DNA of 64,000 nucleotides from Rhodeus uyekii. Its lineage: Eukaryota > Chordata > Actinopteri > Cypriniformes > Acheilognathidae. The notes beneath the pieces are model-generated. The model ran no database searches, was not told the origin of the DNA, and saw only the letters and a program-made list of their open reading frames with translations. A program made the translations under genes and the position numbers. The first letter of the stretch is position 1. Every line of letters begins with the position of its first letter. Of the stretch, positions 33,857 through 45,363 are shown one piece after another. The stretch spans positions 3,497,001 to 3,561,000 of the forward strand of contig JAWRVZ010000051.1 of assembly GCA_037043235.1 (NCBI GenBank), written 5' to 3'.

Positions 33857-35520
33857 CACTTTTTTGCTCAGTGTTTCATCCTGGAAGAGAAAAAATGTTT
33901 AGTTTCAGGAGTACACTAAAGGACTAAGGATAGAAGGCCTCAAAGCAACAAAACCTTCACGGAGGCTTTGAACAATCCAATACTGCTAGATGATAAAAGC
34001 AGAGACCACAGACAGACTAACACATGTTTATAAATCGCAGTCCACTCTCTGATAAGTGCCTCTTGGGTTCTTCAAATATATTTTTTACCACCGCTCCACC
34101 ATTAGCTTTGAATATCTGAGAGCTTTTCCCGAGACTCTCCAATTAACACAAACACAGATTTTATGGAAATGTAGGCAACAGATTTGTCTTTGTGGGACTT
34201 GTTGCCCCCACGTGGATATGAATCATAAACTTCAAAAGAGCACTAATCCTTCATTAATGAGAGTGTGGGGTGTAACCTTCAGAGTTGACACTCACAATAT
34301 GAATGCCTTTGCTTAAGAGATGCTCTCATGAGACGACATTATCATGCTATTTACCAACATTTTGAATGTGCATAGTCCAACTGCATTTCAAAGGTTGTCT
34401 TACTTAACCTCAGATGATTTGCACATTGTACGTAGTCTGTTTAATGTCATTAAACATAACTTTCATGATTATAACCTCAGAAGTCAAACATCATGCAGTA
34501 GTGTTATGCAATAGCCAATCGGAAACATTTTAGCCACCAGGTGGCAGTAGAAGTTTAAAGTTGATAACTCTTTGGCATCTAACCATGTATCCTCATGGCA
34601 TGGAATATCACACCTAATTACATTTTACAGTGCTTTTCTTGCAATAGAAGTGTGAACTTTTCTGCTGTTCTTAAAACTACGTTCAGACGATGCTCTTTCA
34701 GAGCTCAGGAGATGTAATGTTCTTAGATATGTTTCATTTGAGTATCATTTTTGTCATGTTTCTCCCTTTGCAGAGATAAAAGATCTGAAAAAGCATGAGA
34801 GCATAGCTCATAAAATTTAGTGAAGGAAAAATTTAGTATCATGAGTAATGTGGGTCATTAAAATATCTGGCAAATCTAAGCACAGTCTCTTTTGAAATTG
34901 GAGATATGAGATGATGTCTTTATGCAGAAAATCAGTTGACAAGCAGAAAACTTAATCATATTACTGTCAAGAAGATGCAATTGAAATCTCAAATAAATCT
35001 CGTTTATGGTTTTTCTTTCCTTTGGGTCTTTCCTGTGCTTTATAAATACTAGTCTGACATTTGAGAAGTATCATTTCTTAAACACTTCATTTGCTTCTGA
35101 AACTGTCGGCAGTGTCATGAATGTGTTCAGATGAACATGATCTCTAAGAGCAGAATGTTCACCAGCAGACAGACGAAAGCAGGTATAGGAATATGGTGAA
35201 GTGGGATGTAATGTGAGCACCACTCTTAAGAGCAAGCTGTGTCAGAGAACAAAAAGGAAAAATAAAAGGAAATGAGCATAAGCTACTCTCGTCTAGAGGG
35301 ACTTCAGGGTTGGATTTTGAGTCAGACATTATGTTGCCTGTAATTTAGGAAATGGTAGGCCTATTTTTAGTCGCATGAGATGAGATGGCCCTCTCATTCC
35401 ACACAAAATCCGTGTCTGTCAGTGTGAAAATTATGCAATGAATTTCAGAAGCGTTGACATGTTTCAATGGATTCCTGTAAAGACTGTTAACCTGTTGATT
35501 GTGGCCAGTATCATACATCT
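33857..35520. other. No gene found; contains a CTCF-like motif
   Basis: About 1.7 kb of unique-looking DNA. A CTCF-core-like word lies at 34534-34547. No element ends. Confidence 0.45.
34534..34547 (+). promoter_or_regulatory. CTCF-like binding motif
   Basis: CCACCAGGTGGCAG fits the vertebrate CTCF core consensus at every defined position. It is in non-repeat sequence. Occupancy cannot be judged from sequence. Confidence 0.45.
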
Positions 35521-35523
35521 TAT

Positions 35524-35571
35524 ATTTATATATATATATAGATAGAGAGAGAGAGAGAGAGATAGAGAGAG
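35524..35571. repeat. TA/GA microsatellite
   Basis: (TA)n followed by (GA)n with GATA interruptions. Confidence 0.9.
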
Positions 35572-35599
35572 TAATGAACATTCGGCATTGCATTGAATG

Positions 35600-35735
35600 A
35601 ATAACTTACATTTTAAGATATTTTTGAATAGTTATTAAAACAGTTATTTTAAATTGCAATGCTATTTCACAATACTACTGTTTTTACTGTATTTTTGATC
35701 AAATAAATTAAGCCTTGATGAGCATAAGTACATCT
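35600..35735 (+). repeat. Dispersed fish repeat, family R1 (plus copy)
   Basis: Contains TTTCACAATACTACTGTTTT then TACTGTATTTTTGATCAAAT and GCCTTGATGAGCATAAG, the right half of family R1. The half-copy at 43140-43315 overlaps it. Confidence 0.65.
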
Positions 35736-36829
35736 GGGAAAATTAAATCACAACTATGAGAAAACGAGACAGAAAAAAATAATGCAAGGGCACTATATTT
35801 ATACCAAACAGTACTTGTCATGTTTGTCCAATGTTTTGTCAAGCACTGATACCAGCAAAAAGTGCTTGAGCAGCATACTGTTGCTATGGTTACTCCCTCT
35901 GAGAACAGTTGTCTAACTACTGTGGTCACTGAATCACAGGTTGATAACGCTGATGCTACGCATGTACTTATATGAATGCTCTTTTAAGACTCGCCTTGTT
36001 CCTGATTCTTGACTAGTATTTGTGGGGTTAAAGCCTCAATTTGGGAATCGAACCACTGTCCTACCTGCCCATTAATTTATACCCTGCTGCTATATACCTT
36101 TGGGTTTTGAGTATGGCTGTATGATGCAAGTTACAAGGTGTTTTGTGCTGTACTGTAAGTATGTACTGTTAAATATTCAGGGGAGTTAAGCATGAAGCTG
36201 AGAACTGAAATGTACTTTGTTGTAACCCTGCAGGCCTTTCTTTTGTAATGGCAGCAAAAATCGGTGACATTTCCAATATGCGTCACTGTAAAATGTGTCA
36301 GGCTGTTTACATCTTTTAAATTCAGTAATAATCAGCCCATGGGCTTTACAGAGATGTGAATAAATAGAGAAGATATTCACACCAGAGCACTTGTTTTCTA
36401 ACAGCTTATTTTGTGAAGTCACTTGCAGGATGCAATTAGGAAAGAGACATTGTATGTTAATCAGAGCTTGAGACTGTGTGTGTACGAGTGTCAAGTGTGC
36501 AAGCAAGCATGAGCATGTGTTGATGCCATGCCATGGTCTGAATCTACCATTGCTACCCAGCAAAGGTTAACAAGTTTAAACAGCTTAAGTTGAGCTCATT
36601 AGATGAGGGAGAGTTGTGCTGAACTCGGACATCTGCACTAAAGCCATTGAAAAGCTTAATCTTATTAAAATTACACCTTTCAAAACTCTGTATACTATTA
36701 GGAATTTGGATTTCATTTCATTTAATTTTCCTTTAGACATTCTGTTGACTATATGTAACTCTGAACCTACATGTCAACTAACTCTTATTTAATGAGTAAG
36801 TAGTTTGTTACATCAGTGTGTTTTAATTT
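35736..36829. other. No gene found; one orphan B-box-like word
   Basis: On the minus strand GGTTCGATTCC near 36040-36050 matches a polymerase III B box. The upstream A box is poor, so I do not call a SINE or tRNA. Confidence 0.35.
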
Positions 36830-37200
36830 TTTTCAATAGTTTTGTTCATATTTTGAATTAGCTGATATTTTTATATTTGTAGTTTGTGTTTTTTATTTGT
36901 AGTTTTCATGTTAATTGTAAGTAAAAAAAATGCTATTCAGGTTTCATTTATTGCACTGTAGAAACTGTATGACAAAAGTTATGACAACATATGTTTTTAA
37001 GTTGCTTTAACTTGAGAATAAGTTAAGCCATTTTCAAGATTCAACTCATTTAAGTCAGTTTAATATAATTCAAGTCGAAATGACTTAAACATCCAAGTTG
37101 ATTGTACTTAATAATAATTTTTTAATTGTTTAGTTTTTGTTATAGTAACTTAGCAATAATAATTCTAATTCTAGTTATTTACATGTTTATCTTTTTTTTT
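36830..37200 (-). repeat. T-rich dispersed repeat (inverse of family R6)
   Basis: TTTTTATTTGTAGTTTTCAT and AATTCTAGTTATTTACATGT resemble the inverse of the ACTAAAACTAAA-type sequence at 45195-45355 and 50020-50335. A nested AAGTTGCTTTAACTTGAG block is palindromic. Confidence 0.35.
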
Positions 37201-37708
37201 TTCAATTAACAGAAATGTTTGATGTTTTGATGAGGGTGAGGGGGAAATGTTATGACACTAATGCAAAAAAAGTATGAATAGTTTCCTTTTTATTTAGCAG
37301 TCTGATTTTTCTCTGTGTATGTGTGTGAGACTCGCTTTTTAATGTCTCCATCAACGCCGGTGTCTTCACACAGTGTTCTTTTAATTGCCCACCTTTAGAG
37401 TGTCATCTCAAGATAAAAGGGATTTTTACCTGCTTTTTGATCCTCCAATCCACTCTAGCAGGTTCTCTGGGACCTCAAAGAGAGACAGGCAAGATGAGAG
37501 GGAAGGGAGTTTGCATTTCAGCACACTAAGTGGAGATCTGAATACATGTGAAATGAGCCCATGGGATTGGATCAAAACGGTTGTGTTTAATCACTCACTA
37601 AGGGTGTCTGTAAATATTCACAGATTTAATCAGCTCAAAATATTGTGTCACATGTGTCACTGTAATTCTTTTGACTCTTAGTAAATATGAAACATTTTCT
37701 CTCTTCAG
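37201..37708. other. No recognisable element
   Basis: Unique-looking sequence upstream of the exon-like segment. A plus-strand frame at 37385-37681 has no recognisable domain. Confidence 0.4.
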
Positions 37709-37880
37709 GGAAGCAAGAACACGTAGAGCCTTGAGAATGTGTATCAGTGGAATACTCATTTTATGTGGGAGTTTGACAGTTAAGTGTTGCTGTTTCATAT
37801 TCTGGACGCATTTTGTAAATATTTATGATTGTTTCTGTGTAAAATCACTTTTATTCCAATAAATCACTCCTGTGTTTGAA
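37709..37880 (+). other. Candidate terminal exon or 3' UTR-like segment
   Basis: A good acceptor (TTTTCTCTCTTCAG ending at 37708) is followed 150 bases later by an AATAAA signal at 37858-37863 and a GTGTTT-type downstream element. One frame is open across most of it and ends at the TAA inside the signal, but the peptide is not recognised. This may be a lncRNA exon or chance. Confidence 0.2.
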
Positions 37881-37960
37881 GAATTGTCAGTCTTCCTATT
37901 CTGCATTATTTCATGGTTATAAATTGCCTATGCTGTTCTCGCTAACTTTAATGCATTTCA

Positions 37961-38140
37961 GGCCTGGTTTCACAGACAGGATTTAGTCTTCAGCTCTATT
38001 AGGACATTTATGATGCTTTTAGAAACATGCATTACTGGTGTGCATCTTCAGACAAAACAATGACATGTCAGTGCAAGTTGCCTTCAGTTAAAACATGCAT
38101 TTTAATCTGGGACTAGACTTAAGCCTTGTCTGAAACTTTT
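37961..38140. mobile_element. Miniature element with GTTTCACAGACAGG ends
   Basis: CCTGGTTTCACAGACAGGAT then TTAGTC at the left is matched in inverse by GACTTAAGCCTTGTCTGAAAC at the right. I recognise this terminus as a common zebrafish-type miniature element. Length is about 180 bp. Confidence 0.6.
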
Positions 38141-38286
38141 TAAAGTCACAGAGTAACATAAGGAGCGACAGAACTTTTCTTCAGATCAGTCAGACTCATT
38201 ATCAGAAACAATATGCAGGGCAGGCACTTGGTTCGTTCCATCAGTTTTTGATTGGTTGAAGGCAGATTAGAATGTGTGTGTATAGA

Positions 38287-38288
<2 letters not shown>

Positions 38289-38370
<82 letters not shown>
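38289..38370. repeat. (AT)n microsatellite, 82 bp
   Basis: Forty-one uninterrupted AT dinucleotides, fully self-complementary. Confidence 0.98.
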
Positions 38371-38373
<3 letters not shown>

Positions 38374-39282
38374 ATCTCTGCATGAAAATAAAGCAATCAC
38401 TGTGTACTAATTTTACCTCCCAAATGTATTCAGAGGTTGTTTGAAAGGACGGCGAGCCAGTATAAACATCACATCACTCATTCTTCACTTTGATGATACT
38501 GTAACTGTCTCCACAGACAATCTGCCAGAGAAAGGTGACTGATCAGAGCAGGATAAACAACCTACCCTCCCTACCTGCTGCTGTCGTAACGTCAGCCACC
38601 TGCGCGTCGTTAAACAACGCCTCAGACATGTCCTGTTTCCACCCGTTACGTCCATCAGTAAATAATTCCTGACAGACATGGCGTCAGTGATTTGCTGAGG
38701 TAATTTGGTTCTCTTTCATCCAAGCATCTCAGCAGGCCGCACCTCCCTCTCCCCCACATTCATCAAACTGCCAGTACAGCTGATGTTCTTATTCTTCACA
38801 GATAGCTCTCACTACCCCTCCTCTCTGTCTTTCATACGTGTCTCCCATATACCTCTGGCTGGGCTCTACTGCATACAGTATCTGTAGGAGGATGAATTGT
38901 TGAAACGGACCATAAAAGTGGTCCATATGACTCATGCAATAAGTTCTTTAAAGCCATGCGCTAGCTTAGTGGGACGAACAGACTAAATTTAAGTCATTGT
39001 ATGTCCTATGCCATGACTCTTGAATGAAAAAAAGGTGCCTCAGGGCTTGTTGTGGCAGTTTTGAAAGCAATGACATCCAAAATGTCGTGATGCAATGCAT
39101 TTGAATGTTAAGCCTGTAAACCTGGTACACCTCCCCCTGACAAATTTCACAAATTAATTACTAAGCAACCGCTGAATGGAATAAGACAATAAGTATAATT
39201 TTAAAGCTTAGACACTCAACCTTTAGATGCATCTAAACATTTTGATCAACTCTTAACGAGTAATCCTTCTAAACTGGAGTGT
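38371..39282. other. No gene found; local CpG cluster
   Basis: 38440-38690 holds about eleven CpG dinucleotides, unusually dense against the neighbouring sequence. No exon or promoter can be defined. Confidence 0.4.
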
Positions 39283-39287
39283 ACCGG

Positions 39288-39785
39288 TGTTATGAATACG
39301 AGCTCCGCGCCACCCCTCTCTGGCCACCGGAGGGAACTCTCACACATATACTGACACACACACACTACATTTCCCATGATGCCGTTCAGTGGACTGATTA
39401 CTGCACCAGCTGCAAACCATTATATGAACTATAAAAGATTCACTCACACACAAACTTTCATCGCGAAGTCTTGTTTTGCTGCTGTGAACATTACTGAGCA
39501 TTTATACCTGCGTCTGATCTTCCCGTTACCGACCCTGTCATTTTATCGTGTTTGATTCTGTCTGCCTATCCTGATCTTTGCCTGGTATTTCGTTTGTGAT
39601 TGTTCTCCGCCCTCCCTGACTTCCTCACTTGTACAACGAATCCTGATTCTGTCTGCTTGCCTTTTTGACCCTTACCTGTATTATCTTTTATGTATGCTCT
39701 CTACCTGTCCTGACTATCCGCCTGTATGACCAGTCTCATTAAAGACACGCTATTGGATCTCTGCCTGTGAGTACCATCCGTTACA
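39288..39785 (+). mobile_element. Solo LTR, family L2 (plus), with 5-bp target duplication
   Basis: A 498-bp TGTTATGA...CCGTTACA segment is flanked by perfect ACCGG at 39283-39287 and 39786-39790. GAACTATAAAAG near 39427 is the TATA box, and TCATTAAAGACA near 39736 carries the polyadenylation signal. It is the plus-strand sibling of 16410-16932. No internal retroelement sequence remains. Confidence 0.92.
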
Positions 39786-39930
39786 ACCGGCTACGAGTGA
39801 CACCTAGTTACGAAAAAGTTAATAATCATATTTTTCAAAACTACTGAGTTATTTGCTGATAAATAAAACAAATGTTTTCAGAATTTATTAAATACTTTTT
39901 TGTACTATGTACTGTAATAAATCAAATCAT

Positions 39931-39983
39931 CATGACCTTGGCATTTCAAACACCAATGCTCTACTGGTTGAGCTACAGAAATA
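39931..39983 (-). mobile_element. tRNA-derived SINE (family S1), head fragment
   Basis: The reverse complement has TGTAGCTCAACCAGTAGAGC then ATTGGTGTTTGAAATGCCAA, the tRNA-like head of family S1. The rest is absent. Confidence 0.65.
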
Positions 39984-41340
39984 TCGTTGAATGGAAATCC
40001 TCTCCATCTATTTTCTAAATGCTTCTTATTGATCTTATTGTGAATGTTGCACCCATATATGTTTTCTTTTTAAATGTTTTTGATGTTTTTAATAAAAGTA
40101 TTAACTATTAATCAAAGCCCATATTGATCTTCGGTAAAAAAAACAGACTTCTCTGACGATATATGCCAGATTTTTCCAATCATTCTGTCCTCATAAGCCC
40201 CACCTATTTCTAACCATTAACTGCAAGCATGCCTTCAGATCTGCTGCCATCCAATCAGAAACTGATGGACTGAACCAAGTGCCTGCCCTACAATGTTTTC
40301 TTTTCAATAACACGTTTTGCTCAGATGGACATCACAATAAGGAAGAAAAGAGTGACTTTATGCATGGAATGAAACCTTTTTAGTGAAGAAGTCCTTAACA
40401 GTATGCAGGTGTTGATGAGTAAGTTAATGTTTGGGTGCACTATCCCTTTTAAAACGTGGCTTTAATCTCTATTTGTCTCCCTTACAACACTAACCATTCA
40501 CTTCAGAAAGATTTAATTTGTTTGTTTAGCCTCATTTGTAAACATGGAAGAATGTATTTAATGGACTGAAGCAAAATTTAAAACAGCTTTGATATATAAG
40601 CATTAAAATTCCATTGAGGAACATTTCCAACACAGCAGCGGAATATGAAACGAGGAAGATAATGGTTTTGTTCCAAACATCCCTCTGGGTTTATAACAAG
40701 GCCAGACAATAGCCGTGGGTTAGATTTAATAATGCTTGTCCCATTTCCTCTGTCTTAATCCAAACTAATTAAGCTTTTGGAAAGTTTCTACCATTTGAGC
40801 TCACAGACTAATTCTCCATGAGTGGTCTACTTCATTCCAGAACTAATAGAATAATCCTTTGTTCACCATGTATCTTTACAGATCTCTTTATTTGATAATT
40901 GATAGGTTTTGAGGTTTTGTGCACTATAACACAGGCTCTAAGCAAATGAAAACATTTCATCTGGGACAGCTAGAGCACACAGAAAAAGCTAGACATCTGA
41001 TGTTTTAGGATACATATTACTGTTTTGATGAGCTAAACTGCTGCATTGATTCTCCATTTTACAATGACAGTTGTTAACTGATGGGAAGTTATTCCACTAT
41101 GTGTGTAAAATAAGATCTGTCCTCTCTTTAAATGTGCACATCAGTGATATTAAGCAGAGAACTCCCTCAGGAAATATAATATTCTATCTTAGATCTCAAA
41201 AACAGACAGTTCCCAAAAAGACTTCAACTCAAGTGCCCACATCATGGCTAAGGGATTCAGTGAGCGCAGATTGTGTAAGCCAGCCATAAATCTTTCTGCT
41301 CAATTAGAGTAGCCATCTCTATTCCTTCACAAAGGCTCTC
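39984..41340. other. No gene found; R3 fragment at 40411-40450
   Basis: Contains the family R3 end GGGTGCACTATCCCTTTT at 40433-40450. The rest is unique-looking. Confidence 0.45.
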
Positions 41341-41372
41341 TCTTTCTTTCTTTCTTTCTTTCTTCCTCCTCT
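41336..41372. repeat. (CTTT)n microsatellite
   Basis: Seven CTTT units with CT-rich flanks. Confidence 0.9.
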
Positions 41373-42348
41373 CTCCTTCTGTTGACTCTGAACATGTGTA
41401 TTTACAATCACGCGAACCTGCAGTAGGTGTATCTGCATGACCGCATTTCTCTGGCATGTGGAGGGAGGAAAAGATGTGGGGATTTGGCTAGGTGGAGTCG
41501 ATAACATTTCTGAGTCAAATATCTGAATGGATGCTGGATTGCTTGCTACTGAAGCGGCCCGGGCCTCACGGGGGCCGTATTAGTACTGCAAAGAGCTTTA
41601 ATAAGAGGCTCATGTTAGCCAGAGACCTCAGGGAGCCTAAAAGAGTGTTTTTCCAGAAGTCTAGCATAAACACAGCTCCTTATTTTGAGCTGTGCACAAT
41701 GCCGACTGAAGGAAAGTGTATTTTAGGGACAGAGTGGGACTCAGAGCTCAGACAGGAGAGGTATTTTATTCAGGCAGCAAGCATTTCTGCCAGTGTTGAC
41801 TTAGCATTAAAGACAGACCATTACAGAGAGGTTAGTAAGGAGCTGAGGACTCTGGCATACACTCTCTGACCTCATATGGTTTCCCTTCGTTTAAAACACA
41901 CCCACATATGCTCACATTCTCTCACCGGGATGTAAACATTCATGCATGGATTCACAGTGTAGAGCTGTAGGCTTGCATCATTTCAACATGAATTTGAGTG
42001 GCAAGCTTTGCATGAGACATAACCTGACTTCTTAGATAACAATATTAAAGGTAGGGTGGTTTTTGAAAAGGCTGGCTTAGAAAACATAAGATCCCACCCT
42101 CCCTCCCTTCCTTCCTTCAGAACGACCTCCAAAACACATGAACAACTCCTGCGAGGAGCAAACAAAAGCGTTAAAAATATGTTGTTAAAGTACCTCATGC
42201 CTCAAAGCACATTGCTTTACAATAATAATGAACATAAACAAGTTAAAGAGCACTGACCTGAACCACCTGACTGCTGCAGGGTCATTTTGCCGTTGATTGT
42301 GTTGTATTGAAACATATAGTGAGTTTGAGTCACAAACACTGAGTATAA
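41373..42348. other. Element-poor segment with a 125-codon open frame
   Basis: The plus-strand frame 41492-41869 is the longest in the window outside simple repeats and elements. It begins in ordinary sequence, has no signal peptide or domain I recognise and no obvious splice context. I treat it as non-coding but note the GC-rich core at 41550-41640. Confidence 0.3.
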
Positions 42349-42721
42349 TGTCATGGGTTTCCATCTCTTCTAAATCACTGTAGTTATGGTGTGAACGCAG
42401 CATAAGTTTATTGATTTTGTTCAGGAGGAACTGTAAAAACGTGGCTGGTGTTTTGGTTGTATAATATATAACAAAAAGCGGCACAATTCGTGCAAAACCA
42501 GGAAACACTCGGGAGAACTTGGAGAACATGATGCACGCACGGAACGTTAACATGAACAACTGACAAAGACAAAGGAGCACAGGAAGGTAATTAATGACAA
42601 ACACGGGATTGGGAACAGCTGACGAGACTTGGGCGGTGATTAGACACAGACGGGAGCGTGCAGGACCTGGAAGATACATAAAGGGACCTGGAAGGGAACA
42701 ACTCGAGACAAGACCGTGACA
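42349..42721 (-). mobile_element. Solo LTR, family L3 (minus)
   Basis: On the minus strand it starts TGTCACGGTCTTGTCTCGAG at 42721 and ends CCCATGACA at 42349. A polyadenylation signal CAATAAACTTATG lies near 42397-42409. Blocks are shared with 19440-19520 and, on the plus strand, 59590-59705. No target duplication is visible, so the left edge is uncertain. The long minus-strand frame 42185-42679 is LTR sequence. Confidence 0.75.
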
Positions 42722-43139
42722 CTCAAACAGTGTGTGTTTTCTCTAGTAATTCAATAGTAGTATTCAAACCTTTAAATGATTATATTCTCTTTCCCAAAGA
42801 AACAAACAAAAAAGTTTAACATTTACTATAGCATTTCAGGGAAAAATAGAAAACCACACTGGCATAAGACAAAGTTTAACTATATAATGAAGATAATGCT
42901 AGATAGGGCATTTATTTCAAAGGTTTATATTTTTCATATCTTTTTCATACATGTCAGGTGAAGGAAAAATGTCGAGTACTCTTCCGTACAATAGTTTATG
43001 GTCGGTAAGAATTGTTTTAATGTGTTTATTCAGCTAGGATAAATTGAGGATAAAAAGTGACTAAAAACATTTACATTAAAAAACTCTATTTAATGTATTA
43101 TTAGATGTATCAAGAAAACACAAATTTATTATGTATTGT

Positions 43140-43315
43140 GTTTGAGCATCAAATCAGCGTATTATAATGATTTCTGAAGGATGATGACTTGAAAAGACTT
43201 TGCCAGCTTTGTGACTGCAGGAAAAAAAACAATTACTACAGAAAATATTTATTTAAAATTGTAGTAATATTTTTACAATATTTCACAGCTTTTACTGTAT
43301 TTTTTGATCAAGTCT
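43140..43315 (+). repeat. Dispersed fish repeat, family R1 (plus copy)
   Basis: GAGCATCAAATCAGCGTATT then ATAATGATTTCTGAAGGATG, GTAATATTTTTACAATATTT and TTACTGTATTTTTTGATCAA follow the family order. Confidence 0.7.
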
Positions 43316-43414
43316 TTGCAACATTGGTGAACGTGAGACATCTTTCAAAAACAAAAGGTTTCATTCATTGAATGAATGAATTGTTTTATTGTTTATTCAT
43401 GTTATTTATTGTTT

Positions 43415-43585
43415 GTTTATGTTAGTTCACAGTGCATTAATGTTTACAAATACAACTTTTGATTTCAATAATGCACTATTAAATGTTGGATTTAATGAAC
43501 AAAGATACAAAGATTAATAAGAGTAGAGGTGCAGTTCATTATTAGTTCTAATGTTAACTAATGAAACCTTATCGTAAAGAGTTAC
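43415..43585 (+). repeat. Dispersed fish repeat, family R7
   Basis: TTATGTTAGTTCACAGTGCA then TTAATGTTTACAAATACAAC, and GAAACCTTATCGTAAAGAGT at the right, form a well-known teleost repeat ending in an ACCTTAT...TAAAGTGTTAC-like terminus. Confidence 0.6.
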
Positions 43586-45194
43586 AAAAACCAAAAACAA
43601 TACATCACTGGAGTGAAAAGTATGACATTTAGCCCTGATTCTCTCCAATCTGGACTTTATTGAACATGGTCCAATTTAGCCAAGGTCCTTACTTTCTGAT
43701 AAAATATAGCTTCAATACACTGAAAGTTGCTCGTAATGATGAGCATCTGCCATATATTTAGAACTGTAAATGTAATGTAAACCGTATCTGAGGTGGCTAG
43801 GACACCCATCTGGACATTTGCACCCTCTCGTACATTTGCATTCATCCAAGCACGCATGTATAAACAGCCCCATGAACTGTCAAACACAGACTATTAGCAA
43901 AGGGTCAGCTTTTAGGAAGGATCAGTAAGTGCTTTAAATGTTAATATGTTCTCTATTCCATAAGCTACAGGAAGTGAAGGGAGAATAGGCTGTGTGGGTC
44001 CCAGCTGCATGTGGCATATGGGTGTTATGAATAAGATATGGAGAGAACTGTGGGACTGTTTCAGTCATAGTTGCGAAGCAGATAAGTGAATAAGCTTCCA
44101 CGAATGCAGGGTAGCCGACAGACGGTCTGAGCTCTCTAAATCCTTGGCTCCAATTCCACAAGTAGACTGACGTTAAGTGTGTCATGGTATATTCGGTCAC
44201 TTATCCATCAACTGTGATTCTAGCCTTGAAGGATATGATAAACTGCTGTCATTGTACCGCCTTGGCCAAAGTGAAAAGACACACTTAGGTGGGTCTGAAT
44301 GTGAGCCGTGGGTGTTGGTTTTTTGTGTGTGTTTGTGTGTGTGTGGCTGAAAAGCTTCAGGCAAGTCGTCTCAAAGTCTATTTATTCAACTTGCACTGCA
44401 ATATGTTGTGAAGAGGCTGGATCCGTTCTGGTTGATGGTTACAGGATGTTCTGGTTTTTGGTTTGCAGCATGAGATGGACAGTTGGTGAAATGGACAGCA
44501 GATTGTGAACAATCTGGCTCGAGCCTTTTGACGGCCATACAGTACACAAAACAGTTCATTTGCATACTGCTGGCATGACAACACACCAAAAAAAAATCAA
44601 TTCTGCAATCAAGGGCCAATGTTTTCCCTAAAATGAAAAACAGAGCATTTCCCGTGAATGATACCTCTGTGTGGAATAACACTGCATATTTTCAAGGCTT
44701 TTTTCCTCTCCATGGATCCAGTGCAAGCGATGGCTTGTGAATTAGTTTGTGCATTAATACCATCATAGGCATTGTTGTGGGAAAACCAAAGCTTGTCATC
44801 TGGGGCCTTTTAATGAGAACAAAATTCGCTACAACAGTTTTAAACACTGCATAGTTGCCAATGCAGATGGCCTAACCCTCATTACTATTCATAGCACTTG
44901 CATGTGTCATTTTCTGATCTAATTATGACCAGCCTGACGGCAATAGCCAAAGTTAACAGGCTCTGGATATTTTCTCTGTTGGAAATACATGACAAGTTTT
45001 TAAACTGCTGAAACATGATCATCTTTATGAATCAGCAGAGCATATTATTCAAGTGCAAACTGTACTATAACATCAGATTAGGGCTCTTTGACTTACAATA
45101 ATGGCTGTTAAGCTTTGATGTTGCTCTAATGGTTATAAAATTAGGCAATAACTGACATGCAATTTCTAATTATTGTTGACATCTTTTAAATTTA
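43586..45194. other. No recognisable feature
   Basis: About 1.6 kb of unique-looking DNA with a (GT)n run at 44322-44343. Frames are short and unsupported. Confidence 0.45.
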
Positions 45195-45355
45195 GGTACT
45201 AAATTTAAAGTACTAAAATCACTAAAGCTAAAACTGAAGGAAAAATTAAAATGTTGAAATAGAAATAATAGAAATCTAATTAGGAACTAACAACTAAACT
45301 AATAAAAAATGCCAAATGCACATGACAAAATAACTAAAACAAATTAAAATGAAAA
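45195..45355 (+). repeat. A-rich dispersed repeat, family R6
   Basis: CTAAAGCTAAAACTGAAGGA, AACTAACAACTAAACTAATA and GCACATGACAAAATAACTAA match the A-rich block at 50150-50310. Confidence 0.55.
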
Positions 45356-45363
45356 CTTAAAAT

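Noticed and set aside
36028..36060. Perfect polymerase III B box on the minus strand
   Set aside because: No convincing A box at the right distance and no SINE tail.
42185..42679. 164-codon minus-strand frame
   Set aside because: Most of it is LTR family L3 sequence shared with 19359-19535, and it has no protein family motif.
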